Below, piece after piece: positions 12,758 through 24,171 of a stretch of DNA of 64,000 nucleotides. Made by a program: the position numbers and the translations under genes. Numbering within the stretch: position 1 is the stretch's first letter; each line of letters begins with the position of its first letter. The stretch is from Tenrec ecaudatus (Eukaryota; Chordata; Mammalia; Afrosoricida; Tenrecidae): positions 6,211,983 through 6,275,982 of the forward strand of contig NC_134541.1 in NCBI RefSeq assembly GCF_050624435.1, in the 5' to 3' direction. A model generated the notes under the pieces. The model was not told the DNA's origin. It saw only the letters and a list, made by a program, of their open reading frames with translations, and searched no databases.

Positions 12758-13077
12758 AAAACCCATCAGGACTCCCAAGCTTTCCTAGGTTATTTTTTAT
12801 CTTGCGGCACCATGACACGCCTAGATCCCTACCAACATGGGTGGGAGGTGGGGGTCGGGGCGAGTAGTCTAGATCTACAAGGCAGCTAGCTATACACCTT
12901 CGTGGGAAGCCCTTACTGTTTTGGCTAGACCTGCCAGAGAACCAGGGTTTCTTTAGGTGCAGGCTGGTGACAACCTGCCCTTGCTGTCTTTGTGTCCAAG
13001 GAGGGGCTGCAAAGAAGTCAGTACTCCACCTTGCCTTACAGCAAGACCATGAACACCACCTCTCAGGGATTCGATGG

Positions 13078-13250
13078 ATACCTTGGTGGTGGAGTGGACA
13101 CAGTGAGCCGCTAACCACAAAGTCAGCATTTCGAAAAAAACACCCGGCTCCATCGAAGATGATGCGCTCTACTCCTGTGAAGGTTTACAACCTCAGAAAC
13201 ACACAGGGCGCACTTCTACTCTGACATATGGGCCCTAGGAGTTGGCAGCG
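13078..13250 (+). repeat. AfroSINE copy upstream of CpG island (unit 1)
   Basis: agtgagccgctaaccacaaag head and cctcagaaacacacagggc body. The unit 2 partner is at 47156-47328. Confidence 0.6.
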
Positions 13251-13399
13251 AGTTCTAGGAATCACAACAACGAGTGTCTGGCGAAACAAACACAAAGCCT
13301 TACTTAGCAAAGCTGGATTCCCACCATAAACCACCGCGGGTTTGCCACCTTAGACCACAGCAAAGGACGAAGCAAGTCAACGGGACGTGCGGCTTCGTC

Positions 13400-14300
13400 C
13401 CGCAGCAAACCCACCGCATCAGCAAACATAAACAAATGACAGGGCCATGCCGCCGACTCTGGCCCGGAACAAAGCCACGGCGCGCCCCACAACTGGGGCC
13501 ACCAGGCGCTCGCTCGGACTCGTCCCAAACGCGGGCGTGGAGCCGCGCCCCCTGCTCCACCAAGCGACCCCGGGAACTCGGGAAGCACCGGGCCCAGGGC
13601 GGCCCCCGCCCACCCGGGACGCTCCTCGGGCCCGGCGCCGGGCCCACCCTTCGCCTCCCCGCGCCGCGGCTCCCACGGCCGCCGCTCCGACCAGCGAGTC
13701 ACGGCCGCGGCCGCACTCACGGAGCCCGGACGCCCTGCAACGCCTCTCCGGAAAATACCTGCTCGTCCGCCGGGAAGCTCCACTCCCCGGGACCTCCAGC
13801 GAGACGGCGCGTGACCGCGGCCGAGCTCTTCTCCGCTTGCCGCCCGCCCGCCCCGCCCTCGGCGCGCGCGATGACGTCAGCGGACGGTGCCCGCGGCGTG
13901 GGCAGGCCCGCCCTCACCCGCTGTCCGGGGAGCGGGCTGCTCCTGGAAGTTTGTGTAACGAAAAGGCTGCTCGAGAAACCTCAGCTCCAGCTCGCTGCCT
14001 TCGACGGCACTCGGGCGCCTCAGTCCGCGGGGCGGACGGCGGCGCAGCGGGCAGCGAGGAGCCCCCCTCAGACTCGGAGCCGAGGGCCTCGCAGCGACCC
14101 GGTGAGTCTGAACTTCGGCTCCGGAAGTGAGCGACCGCCGCCTGCAGCCGCGGGGACTCCCGCCTGCCCCCCGCACACGCCTCTCGGAGTCAGGAGCTCG
14201 CAGGAAGCACACTGCAGGGCACCGCGGGCTCCCGAGTCTCGTTGCAGCCTTCCCTCCATCTGTGCCGGTCCCGTCTGGAGCCACGTCCTCCTGAAACTTC
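13400..14300 (-). promoter_or_regulatory. Unit 1 CpG-island promoter with 5' exon
   Basis: A GC-rich, CpG-dense block in otherwise AT-rich DNA. A minus-strand donor GTATTTTC directly after CAG ends a probable 5' UTR exon at 13759. A perfect CRE palindrome TGACGTCA lies at 13872-13879, about 113 bp upstream of that donor, so transcription probably starts in between. On the plus strand a strong donor (gacccg|gtgagt) follows 14101, which hints at divergent transcription. The block is nearly identical to 47455-48380. Confidence 0.75.
13872..13879. promoter_or_regulatory. CRE/ATF site, unit 1 promoter
   Basis: Perfect palindrome TGACGTCA in a ggcgcgcg context, kept in all three promoters of the cluster. 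It is the known binding site of CREB/ATF factors. Confidence 0.7.
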
Positions 14301-14392
14301 ATTTCGTCGTCAGCCGGACCGCTGCCAGCTTTTCCTGGACCCCTCCTCCAGTCTCTTACAAATTGTGTCGCGTGCGGAATGGCTGGGGAGCC

Positions 14393-14780
14393 TGGCGGCA
14401 CAGGCCGTTGAGTTGAGCTGCGAACTGCAAGGTCTGCAGTTTGTCCATCAGCCCAGTGGTTCTCAACGTGTGGGTCGCGACCCCTTTGGGGGTCAAACGA
14501 CCCTTTCACAGGGCTTGTCCGATTCATAACAGTAGCAAAATTACAATTATGTAGTAGTAACGAAAACAACTTTATGGTTTCGGGGCCACCAGAACATGAG
14601 GAACTGCATTAAAAATTAAGGGTCGTTCCATTAGGAAGGATGAGAACCACTGTACTAGCCGTTCCGTGAGAGAAAGATGAGGTGTTCAACTCTCTAATAG
14701 TTACAGTCTTGGAACCCCCCAGGGGCCGTTCTACACTGCCTAGTAGCGTCTCTGTGAGTTGGAATCCTCTGGATGACAGT
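14393..14780 (+). repeat. AfroSINE interrupted by a hAT element (unit 1)
   Basis: The head ccgttgagttgagctgcgaac is cut at 14453, and the tail ctgtgagttggaatcc resumes after 14652. Also present in unit 2 (48471-48862). Confidence 0.65.
14454..14652. mobile_element. Nonautonomous hAT element (unit 1)
   Basis: Terminal inverted repeats cagtggttctcaac and gagaaccactg flank a gggtcgcgacccctttggggg stem. Flanking 8-mers catcagcc and tactagcc agree at five positions (worn 8-bp duplication). Shared with unit 2. Confidence 0.75.
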
Positions 14781-14829
14781 TAATTTGCATGACTCAGAAA
14801 CAAGCATCAAGTTTCCTCAAAGAGCCCCC

Positions 14830-15250
14830 TCCCCTTACATGTTGGAGTCCAGCATCCTCTAACAAGGTGGGGAGAGGGGCTCGTCGCAACTCTACGGATC
14901 TAATATGTAAAGGTTCTAGTAAAGTCATAAAGAATAGGAGAGGTAGGAGAGAAGGTCAAATGAAAGATTCAGACACATTTCATAGTAGCATGCTCACCTC
15001 AGCTGCTCCCCGCGGAGCTCCAGGAGGATTGGGAGAGGAAGAGATGAGAGCTTCTTTACTGTTTGGGGCCTTTTATAGGTAGCCATTACACATGCATATT
15101 CAGAAGTTACTGTACAAGTTGGATGGCAATCACAGTAAAAGTCAGAGCTCATAGGTGAGGAAACCTAATACCTGCATTGGGGAAGGAAGGAGGGGGGATG
15201 GGTGATGAGTTGGGAGGAGATAATCCAGGAATGTCTGCTTCTACAAGGAG
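14830..15250 (-). mobile_element. Degraded LTR with adjoining ERV sequence, unit 1
   Basis: Contains tagtaaagtcataaagaatagg, the catagtagcatgctcacctcagc signature and the tataaaaggcc promoter-like box of this LTR family on the minus strand. Its first part is shared with unit 2 (48.90-49.16 kb). It is followed by ERV 3' internal sequence. Confidence 0.55.
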
Positions 15251-15255
15251 ACAGA

Positions 15256-15885
15256 ACTTTTTTTTTTTTTCACAAGAGAAAAGCTTGTAGTTAGTTCAGG
15301 GATCCTTTGCTGGCGACAGAACTTTAAAAAAAGAACATTTTACTAGGGGCTCATACAACTCTTATCACAATCCATACATATACATACATCAATTGTATAA
15401 AGCACATCAGCACTAATCATTTTCAAAGCATTCGCTGTCCTTTGCATCAGGTCCTCTTTTTTCCCCCTCCCTCCCTGCTCCCCCACGAGCCCTTGATAAT
15501 TTATAGATTATTATTTTGTCATATCTTGCCCTATCCGGCGTCTCCCCTCACCTCCTTCTCCGCTGCCGTCCCCCAGGAAGGAGGTCACATGTAGATCCTT
15601 GTAATCAGTTCCCCTTTTCCAAACCACACACCCTCTACTCTCCCAGTATTGCCCCTCACCCCCTGGTCCTGAAGGTATCATCCACCCTGGATTCCCTGTG
15701 CCTCCAGCTCCTATCTGCACCAGTGTACATCCTCTGCTCTATTCAGACTTGCAAGGTAGAATTCGGATCATGGTAGTTGGGGGGCAGGAAGCATCCAGGA
15801 TCTGGGGGAAAGCTGTATTCTTCATCGGTGCTACATCGCACCCTGACTGACTCATAAACCCCTCTGTGAGGGGTCTCCAGTGAAG
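15256..15885 (-). mobile_element. L1-like 3' UTR insertion in ERV remnant
   Basis: A 5'-truncated L1-like element reading its 3' end at the left (T-rich tract, then aggggctcatacaactc). The flanks aaggagacagaacttt (15245-15260) and gaaggagacagaacttt (15882-15898) are the target duplication. A third copy of gacagaactttaa at about 15314 sits within it, so the history includes a second event. Confidence 0.75.
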
Positions 15886-16100
15886 GAGACAGAACTTTAA
15901 GGCAGTATAGCTGTTAGGGAAGAATCCGTGGGAATGATGTTTAAAGCAGGATAATGTGCTTGTACTTTATCCCTAACTTACCCGAGTGGTGGGTTTCCTA
16001 CCATGAAATACTAGCTTTCCAGATTCCCTCTGTTATAAGGTTAGGGAATACAGTCCCGGTCATGTTTCACTCAGTGTTAGTTTCCCACAGTTAAGTCTGA
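15886..16100 (-). mobile_element. ERV 3' internal fragment
   Basis: Matches the stretch between env and the 3' LTR of the 18.5-21.3 kb provirus: tttccagattccctc...gtt...agggaata...tccc and a tagtatcccaca-like end. It is a second decayed copy of the same ERV family. Confidence 0.5.
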
Positions 16101-16700
16101 AAATTCTCCCAAAATGCTAATGCCTGTGAATACTAAAAGAAACTACAAAAAAAAACTACATTTTTGTAAGCTGCTAAGTAACTTGCCCATTCCACCCTCC
16201 CACCTTAGAAAGTGGATCAATCTCTTCTACCTCCCCTATGGGAAAGTCTGCTGGTGATTAATTTTAGAATGTACTCCCACGGTCCCAGGTTCTGGATGCT
16301 ATAATTAGTTTAGATTATTCTTCAGTATATCACATATTCTAATTCAGTATTGTTCCCTTGAATGTTGTAATGTGAATGTTGTAGTTAATTTTGGTATGGT
16401 CACCAGGATGTTATAATCAATTTTGTTATGTTTCCTTCATGATACAGAATGTCTCTTATAATATATGCTTACTCTTCTCGAAGTTACAATTCATTCATTA
16501 ATTTTGCTGTCTGCTTCTGTTCATGCGTGCTTGAACCCTAGATAGGTGATGAATGAAGTTTTCGGCCTTAAAAGATAGACTGGAATTTGGATTCTGGACT
16601 GCAGTCAAAGAATCACCTTTAGATTCTAGCAGTCAGATTATAACCAAATAAAGATTCTTCTAAATTATCAAGGCATTATAGTGGATGTCATTTATTCGAA
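16101..16700. other. AT-rich intergenic stretch
   Basis: I see no gene or recognised repeat here. Confidence 0.5.
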
Positions 16701-16726
16701 TCCACAACACCTGCTGCCACAGTAAA

Positions 16727-17358
16727 GCAGACACTGACAACCGAGGGGTCTGGAGGCGCTGCTGCAGGGCTTCAATACATAAAGATCGTAGTAAAGTCAG
16801 AGAAGATGGGAGAGAATGCCAAATGAAGGAGGGAGACATATTTCACGGCAGCATGCTCCCCACAGGGATGGCCATGATCTCAGCAGCCAGTTCCTCACAC
16901 ACATGGAGCAAGGAGGAGTATATTTCTAATCCAGGTTTATATACACTTATGGGACATGCAAGTCCCCATGATTGCATCATAACGGGAAAGGGTTGTACCA
17001 TGGGTAATAATACAGCAATGGCAGGGGAACGATCTAGGGGTTTACACATAATAGGAAGGAGAGGGACTAGGGGTACACATGAGACAAGATAGGTGGATCC
17101 TAGATTCAAGATGGCAGCCTAACTTTGGCTGTCCCTGAGGGGGCTTGACCTTGTCTCTGGGTTCTCCTACAAGGAAACAATCCACTATCCTTATCAGCAG
17201 GGAGTGAGCCGCACCTACCATGGAATGGAGTGCTCTAGATGGTTGATAGCCTCCTGGAGATAAGTGTGCAGTAATTTACCTTGTGTTACAAGCAGCCTCC
17301 TAAGTTTGGCTTATATTTTGGGGAGACAACCTGGGGAAAAACCTTTTTGCATCCCACA
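16727..17358 (-). mobile_element. Solo LTR
   Basis: The right end is tgggatgcaaa on the minus strand (5' end of the LTR at 17358). The body matches 25764-26472 and 1358-2099, including atggcagcctaac, tataagc-type box and the catgctcccc...cagc stretch. The left end is degraded and approximate. Confidence 0.65.
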
Positions 17359-18480
17359 ACCCGTTATCTAGTTAGTCAAAAGAGACATCCCTGAGACAGG
17401 CCTAAGACATAAAAGTTCTCTGCCTACTCATGGTCAACAATTACATTTGGTGATTATCCTGAAATCTGATTTGATGGAAAACATCTGTATATGATCCCCC
17501 CCACCCCACGTATGAATTCCAAAGTAAAAAATATGTAATCTACATATTCTGCTCTCAAATCGGACACCATCAAGATAACATCCCCCTCCCAAACGCCACT
17601 CATTGCCACCTAAGTCCCAAACATGCCAGGGAAGCCCGGTTGCACAGGAAGGCAGGCCTGCAGTCGTGAGGGCAGGAGAGCACCATACAGAGCAGCCGGC
17701 TGTGTGAGCCTCTGTGGGAAGGCGACCCTGGCAGCTGAAGGTCCTGAGGAGGAGAAGGTGAGTCCACATTCTCATCCACATGAGACCCACCTGAAATGGC
17801 CTCAGCAGTTAGGCTTGCTGTGGGACCGATGGGTCTTTCAAGTCCTGGGGACTGTGTTAGGATTCAGGGAGTGCCACTTGTTCTCAGTGTGACCTCCTTC
17901 TGGTGATCCGAGCTCTCCCTGCTTCATCCCAGGGTACTGGGGGGATAAAAACAGCCATCAAGTCCCTACATGGGGCTGGGGTGGGGGCGGAGGATGAGCA
18001 GCCAGGAAAAGCCCTCTCCTCGGTTCTCTACATCTGAAAGGCCATCGCCATTGAAGCCCCTATGGAGCACAGATCTTCTCCGGCATCTAAGCTTTATCTC
18101 CATTGGGCTGGCTGGGGTCCACATGTCCCAGAAATGGAGTTCTAAGGACGTCCCAGATGGGAAGGAAGGGAGACCTTCATCTGGGATGAGCAAGGGACAG
18201 AAGCTGCACCACAGCCTGGGCATTCTACATTCCTGTGAGAAAACATTGATATGTAAGACAATTTTTGACAGCCAGGACCAGTTCCCACTAGAAGTGTTTA
18301 TGGAAAGAGAAGGGACTAAGTCCAGGGTCAGGGCGCAGTTTATTGCTTCCTGCGTAGTAAAGACTTGAAGAGAAGGGAGAAGGCAGAGAGTTTGTGGTAC
18401 TGTCACTGGACTAAAGTCGAGCAGGGGCAGCCAGCCCTCACGCAGGAATGTTCAAATGAGAGAAGCAGCAGACCCAAGAC
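17359..18480. other. Unclassified intergenic segment
   Basis: GC is higher here than in neighbouring DNA. Overlapping open frames of 130-146 codons exist on both strands at 17966-18406, but neither shows a known domain. A gtgagt donor-like site follows gaggagaag at about 17758 on the plus strand. No supported gene. Confidence 0.35.
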
Positions 18481-19041
18481 AGTCAGGGAAAGCCAGCCCC
18501 TAACAAATCATTACGGGTCCGGTAGGCACACTTGTACAGCGATAATAAGTAAAGATTATAGTAAAGTTATAGAGAGCATGAGAGATAGAAGAGAATTATT
18601 GAGATAAATGGAGTCAGGCATGATTCATGGTAGCTCACCTCAGCCCGCTTGGTGGTCCACGCGGAGGGAGAGAGCCCCTTTAATGCTAGCCCAGGCTTTT
18701 TATATTCTCTGGCCATTCAAGCCCCCTAATTACAGGTGAGTACAAACGTCACAGGGAGGGATGGTGCTATATGTAATACAGTAATGAGAGGGGGTGGTTT
18801 AGGGACGTACATGCAATAGTAAGAGGAGGGATTGGGGGTATACATGCGATGAGATGGGCGGATAACTTAACTTTGGATGTCACAGAGCCAGTTTGGCCTG
18901 TTGGTAGGGTGAGAACGCTTGGTAGCAGGCCTCAGGGAGGAATAGCTTATTGTCCCCAGTAGCAGGGAGTGAGGCCTGCCATGTAGTCTGGTGACTAACT
19001 GCCCTCGGGGAGGATGTCTATGCGTCTGACCTCTCCCCACA
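18481..19041 (-). mobile_element. 3' LTR of a class II ERV
   Basis: Starts tgtggggagagg on the minus strand directly after a polypurine tract (aaaacaaaagggggact, at 19042-19058) and ends at the degraded ctgact near 18481. It carries a aatataaaaagcc TATA-like box and the catgaatcatgcctgactcc segment. The adjoining PPT and env show that it is a 3' LTR. Confidence 0.8.
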
Positions 19042-19497
19042 AGTCCCCCTTTTGTTTTATATATAAAATTCAAAAGTCACATGGACAATATGGTTATTTT
19101 CTAAACATTAAAGCTATCAAGACAAAACCTCATGATCCAATTAATATAGTCAAAAATTCAGGCTTAATAGAAACATTTTGAATCCAGGCATGAAGGATAA
19201 AGTCCCCCTATGTCTATCTGCTGTTGGAGGAAGGTATGAGAGGAGCTGGATGCCACTGCGGGAAGAAATAGAGCCAAATAGGAATGTCTGCTTCCATAGG
19301 GAGAATGAATCAACCATGTGCTCACTTTGCAGCACAGCTTTAAGGAAGAAACAGTGGAAAACTTAGACACCCGCAGGAACATGTACCTGGACTATATCCC
19401 CAAGTACCAGAGTGGTCTTCCAGCCGTGGACTTCTCATCTTCCAGATTCCCTCCGTTCAAGTCAGGGAATAAGTCCCAGTTTTATTTCCCTACAGCG
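19042..19497 (-). mobile_element. ERV region between env and 3' LTR with polypurine tract
   Basis: Non-coding ERV sequence. The polypurine tract at its left end would prime plus-strand DNA synthesis in a retrovirus. It is also represented at 15.9-16.1 kb. Confidence 0.65.
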
Positions 19498-21335
19498 CTA
19501 GTATCCCACATTTCCCCTCTCTGCATTATGTTTAAGATTTAATAGTGCAACGGAGGCAACATGGTCTCTCTTCATATCTCTCAGCTTCCTATAGAAGCGA
19601 CAGGAGACTGCGAGAATCACAATTATGATGATAAACAACACAGTCAGACTGGAACTTAAGCTATGGGAGATACTTTGCACCCGAGCTCGCCGGTCCAACC
19701 CTTCCATGCCACTCACCAACTGCTTGATTACATCATAGCCAGGAGATGCCTCAAGCTTGTCTTTGAATGTATAGAAAATATCCTTTTTAAGCTGATCAAC
19801 ATCCAATGAAATGTTTATCTTAAACCCTTGCAAATGTTTCCTAATCAAATCCCAATCATGCAATGTCTTATTATAAGGATAAGGGGTTATACAGAAGTCA
19901 GTGACATTCCAATCACATTTCAGCATTAACTGATGTTGCAAGTCCATGATTTGATCTCCCAACCACTGGATAGTTTGCTGCAGCTCCGCTACTTCCCCCA
20001 CCCCCCCAGTTCATTGTCCACCTTTGCCTGAGTGGCCCAGAGCTGATGCGAGTACACTTGCCACTTCTGCATGAAATGTTCAGTCTTGATGGACTCTTGT
20101 AGAGCACTCCCAGCGAAGGCAGCAGTGGTGGCAATGGCTATGAGTCTGATTATAGCTGCGATCAGCATTCCCACGAGTCGGCGAGGTCTTCTCAGCATCT
20201 CCGACACCACTTGCATCAAGAAGGACGATTCCGGACTGCTCTCCCATCTGCGCTTCATCTCCACCGGGATCCACACCCCCATCCTGCGCTTTAGGATGAG
20301 GATGCTGTCTTTTGAAAGGTGTACAAGCAGAGCATGGTTAATGCATGTGAACAATTTACAATTGTGGCAAGTGGCACTGCGAGCAGTTTCATTTATGATG
20401 ATGTTTCCTACAGCGAGCACATAAGGTAGCTTTACACACGAGCCTATGTATCGAGTCTCATTTTTGTGAAACGTATAAGTATAGCCAGACTGACTGGTGC
20501 CTGGAAAGCTTCCTGTATAGCCTCTTAAAGGCTTAGTGGCAAGTGGTAATTTCCACAGGTCCCACTGTTCAGGTTCTGTCAGACTTCAGTAACCTGGGGC
20601 GGGGAGGCGCGAGGCCTCCTTCATGCCACGCCATCAGTTCTGACCTGGTAGTGGCAAAGCCATCAGAGGTCTTTTGCCACTCACAATTACTTATATAATC
20701 ACACCAGGTGATATTGGATTCCTCTGAGCAATTAGCCAGAAACTTGCCGTGGGGGCCCCAATCAATAATAATCGCAGTGTCATTTCTTAACACTTTTCCG
20801 TGTGGCCCCTGACATTTGAGCCATTTGAGTCTGTCAGCAATGACATGCCAGTAACTCATAACTTTACAGGTTTCCATAAGTCCTCTCCCCTCCACAGTAG
20901 TGGAGTTTTCATATTCTGCAAACGCTTCGCCCATTATCATATAGAAGCCATAGCTGGTTTTATTAAAGGTCAGGCAGTTATTCCATGCCTGAGAGTTAAC
21001 GGTTAAACAGCTAGGGCTGGCACCCACACATAAAGGCAGAGTTTCAAATCCCAGAATGAAATTAAAATCTCTGCCCTCTTCATCGGGTGTCTGGCTATTC
21101 CATTTCCCTAAGGCCCTGGGGTCCATACTGAATCATTTACAAACATGACAGGGCCAGCCTGGGTCCACTCCACGATTTCTAGTAGAGGGGGATGGGGGAC
21201 ATAAGTCCAATAAGCCTGATTGGCACTTACCTCCATGGAGACAACCGACATGACAGCAAGCATTGCCAGGAGCACACACTCACAGGTGACAGGCCTGCCA
21301 GTGTTGGCTAGTGTTGCTCGTGCCTGCTGATTCAA
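19498..21335 (-). pseudogene. env: Broken env of a class II (betaretrovirus-like, HML/MMTV-type) ERV
   Basis: Open segments at 21335-21108, 21126-20569, 20420-19989 and 20001-19498 together follow the order of a betaretroviral envelope. They alternate between two frames, so there are at least three breaks; one lies at a C-rich run near 20000. The surface-subunit part has WTYVPHPPLLE near the start and VNSQAWNNCLTF further on. A basic cleavage-like RRPRR at 20192-20178 precedes an Ala/Ile-rich fusion-peptide-like stretch. The last segment holds the transmembrane subunit with a CDWNVTDFC Cys pair and an Ile-rich membrane span (about 19653-19597) and a short tail. No gag or pol was found beside it. 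As it stands it cannot encode a whole envelope; the 185- and 167-codon pieces remain open. Confidence 0.82.
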
Positions 21336-22600
21336 AGCTTTTATCTGTCCCGTTAGGGGGTGTATTGTAGAGCGTTGGATCCTACGATGTCTCTTACTTA
21401 TAGAGGGCTGCCATCTCCTTGACTGGGACAGAGTCAGGGTTAGAGTGGCTAGGTGGACTCTTCCTTTTCCTTGTTCCTCTCAATCCGTAGTTGAACTCTT
21501 CTAAGGGGGATCCATCTACTCAAAGGCAGGAGACAGGTGTCCTGGAGGAACCTTGAGGGGTCTCTGATCTGAGTCAAAAGCCCTCTGCACAGACTAGTGT
21601 GGGTGTATAGGACTAGTCAAGAGGAATTGTTCAGGGACATTTGTAACGAGATGCTTCCTTGGACAGGCTGTTTGGACAAGATGTTTCTGTGGGTGTGTCT
21701 GAACAGGAATGGGTGGTGGACGAGGGGGCCCATTCTGGTGAGATATCCTCCAGAGCCCCACAGGGTGACTGAGTGAGGTTGTAACTGGCCCACCCTGCTT
21801 CTCTTCACCTATGTGCTCTCAAGCCTCTGATTTGAATCAAGTACCTACGTGTGGGGTGGCCTGTGAGCTTGAAGTCTGTACATCACTGCTTGGAGGTCTT
21901 CCTAGTGTAGCAGCTGCCTTAATTATTGGCTTTAAGATTTCCATGCGGTGGAGATCACGACAGACCGTGAATAAAAGCAACAGAAAACACAGCTAGTTTT
22001 CTGTGTAGAAGAGGCCAAGGGAAGCGTGAAGGGCAAATTCTGGCTGCTTTTACAGATTTCACGTGAATGTTGTTGAGAGATGAACAGGAATTGCAGCTGG
22101 GGAACATTGATTAACCCTACGTTCTGTCTGGGAGACTCAGAGGAAGGTACCGTACGGGTCAGTCCTAAAGGGAAGTGCGTTGTCTTTGCGGTGGACATCC
22201 CAAGTGTACAAAATGCTGGCACCAGGGACTGACCCTCCTATCCAGTGTTTTCAAGCAGTATGCACCCAGTCTGTGACGGGGGTTCAGGAGGCTCCTCTCT
22301 TGTTTCCCTTGCACACTACACTCAATAGTTTGCTCTTTTGCCCTTCTCAAGAGCCTCCATAAGTCTAGAAGAAACTCTTCAAGAGTCTTATTTGGATAAA
22401 TGATCACTTTTCAAAAGGTTACTAGGAGCGCCGTGGCTAAGTGCTTTTAACAGGGTAGGGCTTTCTCGGCACTGAAGGGAATTAGGAGTGGCTGAGGGCG
22501 GGTTCAGGTTGATTTTCAGTTAGTAGCCTCCATCCATTTGGAGTCCTTGTTTTGCTTTTCCCCCTTGAAATCCATGTATTCGGGGAGCTGATATTAAGAA
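21336..22600. other. Region upstream of env, unclassified
   Basis: The expected pol and 5' LTR are not recognisable here. Up to about 21500 the sequence may still be ERV leader. Beyond that I see no gene or familiar repeat. Confidence 0.4.
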
Positions 22601-22609
22601 GGGCTCAAG

Positions 22610-22745
22610 TAGAAGGCAAATATTTTGACAATGATGATGGCAACAAATGTACAAATGCGCTTGACACAATGGATGGATGTATGGATTGTAAAAAAGATTG
22701 TATGAGCCCCCAATAAAATGATTAAAAATAAAACAAAGACAGATC
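22610..22745 (+). mobile_element. L1-like 3' end
   Basis: Ends attgtatgagcccccaataaaatg followed by an A-rich tail. The AATAAA lies inside the shared 3' terminus found throughout the window. Confidence 0.7.
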
Positions 22746-22879
22746 TGTCGTGAAAAAAAATGCTTGTATTCTTGGTAGAGGCTTTTACAGACAAATGGTG
22801 TTCATCTAAGGCAAGTGGTTCTATTACAAGGCTCTCCAACAGTACCCAACAAAAAAGGGATGTTTTTTCCACCAAAACT

Positions 22880-23190
22880 ACAAATTAAATATTTTTTTTT
22901 TACAAAACAACCTTATCACCTTCAAAGTGTTCTCCATTACACGTAATACACTTGTCATCTCTGTGATTCCATTAAAAAGTAAATTTTATTGGGGGCTTCT
23001 ACAACTCATATCATAATCCATACATACATCTATCGTGTCAAGCATATTTGTACATCTCAAAATATTAACTTTCCACTTGAGCCCTTGGTATCAGCTCCTG
23101 ATTTTTTCCCAGTGCATGTATTTTGGAACATAAACTTGCCTCCTACTCTCTGTACACCGGTTTGGTTATGCCAAGTGCCTCTAGTTTAAC
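22880..23190 (-). mobile_element. Mariner transposase end interrupted by L1-like 3' end
   Basis: Bases 22895-22970 read on the minus strand give a GEHFEGDKV-like C-terminus typical of mariner transposases. From about 22976 an L1-like 3' end (attgggggcttctacaactc) is inserted in minus orientation. Confidence 0.55.
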
Positions 23191-23491
23191 GTGCCCTCCT
23201 ACACGGTCTTGCCATTTTTGAAATGAAAAATATTTGATGTAGTTGCTCTTTAATGTCCCCCTGCATTAGTTTGTTAAATTTCAGTTCGTGGTTTTCTCAT
23301 CTGTTTATAGCCTGTTCTCTTCATGGTGAAATTTCCTCTTTTACGTGGGCTATTTGCTGTGATTCTCTGGAAAAACAGCTTAGATTATTTCCCTAAAAGA
23401 CTGGAAGATTAATGTTTGAGAAATTATCTTTGTCTTAGTTCTTTGAAGAAACAACTTGATGAAGGTGGTGGTGGCAACAGGTCACAGCTTC

Positions 23492-24171
23492 TGTCAAGGG
23501 AAGCCAGCCCCTAACACATCATTACGGGTCTGGTAGGCGCAATTGTACAGTGATAATAAGTAAAGATTATAGTAAAGTTATAGAGAGCATGAGAGATAAA
23601 GAAGTATTGAAATAAATGGAGTCAGGCTGCTCCAGGAAGGAAAAAATAAATAAAAGAGAAATAAATGGAGTCAGACACTATGCATGGTAGCATGCTCACC
23701 TCAGCTCTGCTTGATGGTCCACGTGGAGGGAGAGAGCGCTGCTCTTTAATGTGAGCCCAGGCTTTTTGTATTCTCCGGGGACATGCAAGCCCCCTTATTA
23801 CAGGTGAGTACAAACGTCACAGGGAGGGGTTGTGCTATAGGTAATACAGTAATGAGAGGGGATGGTCTAGGGACATACATGCAATAGTAAGAGGGATTAG
23901 GGGTATACATGTGATAAGATGGGCGGATAACAACTTTGGATGCCACAGAGTCAGTTTGGCCTGTTCCCTGACTCAACTGATAAAGATCATTATTGGTAGG
24001 GTGAGAACGCTTGGTCGCAGGCCTCAGGGAGGAATAGTTTATTGTCTCCAGTAGCAGGGAGTGAGGCCTGGCATATAGTCTGGTGACTAACTGCCCTAGA
24101 GGCCTACCCTGTAGTCTGGTGACTAACTGCCCTCGGGGAGGATGTCTGTAAGCTTCTGACCTCTCTCCACA
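23492..24171 (-). mobile_element. Solo LTR with target duplication
   Basis: Runs from tgtggagagagg (minus-strand start at 24171) to cccttgaca. Flanks agcttc at 23486-23491 and (a)gcttc at 24171-24176 form a 5-6 bp target duplication. The body matches the 3' LTR at 18481-19041. Its own duplication shows it is a solo LTR and not the missing 5' LTR of the env-bearing provirus. Confidence 0.8.

Larger units (their letters stand above)
1..15100. repeat. Segmental duplication, copy 1
   Basis: Collinear with about 35017-49160: the first bases (aagcaatttg...agcagtatttaagaacacttgcc) match 35017 onward, and matching order continues through the leader exon, the CpG island and an LTR fragment near 14.85-15.1 kb. 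Each copy has private insertions, so the duplication predates them. Confidence 0.9.

Noticed and set aside
13274-14416. 380-codon open frame on the plus strand across the CpG island (also 47352-48494)
   Set aside because: Pro/Arg/Ala-rich translation of GC-rich DNA with no domain. It spans a promoter, exon 1 on the other strand and a SINE; frames of similar length exist on both strands there.
17966-18406. Overlapping 132- and 146-codon frames on both strands
   Set aside because: No domain, no splice or promoter context, and both strands open at once, which is usual for chance frames.
23492-24171. 5' LTR of the env-bearing provirus
   Set aside because: It has its own flanking target duplication, so it is a solo LTR.
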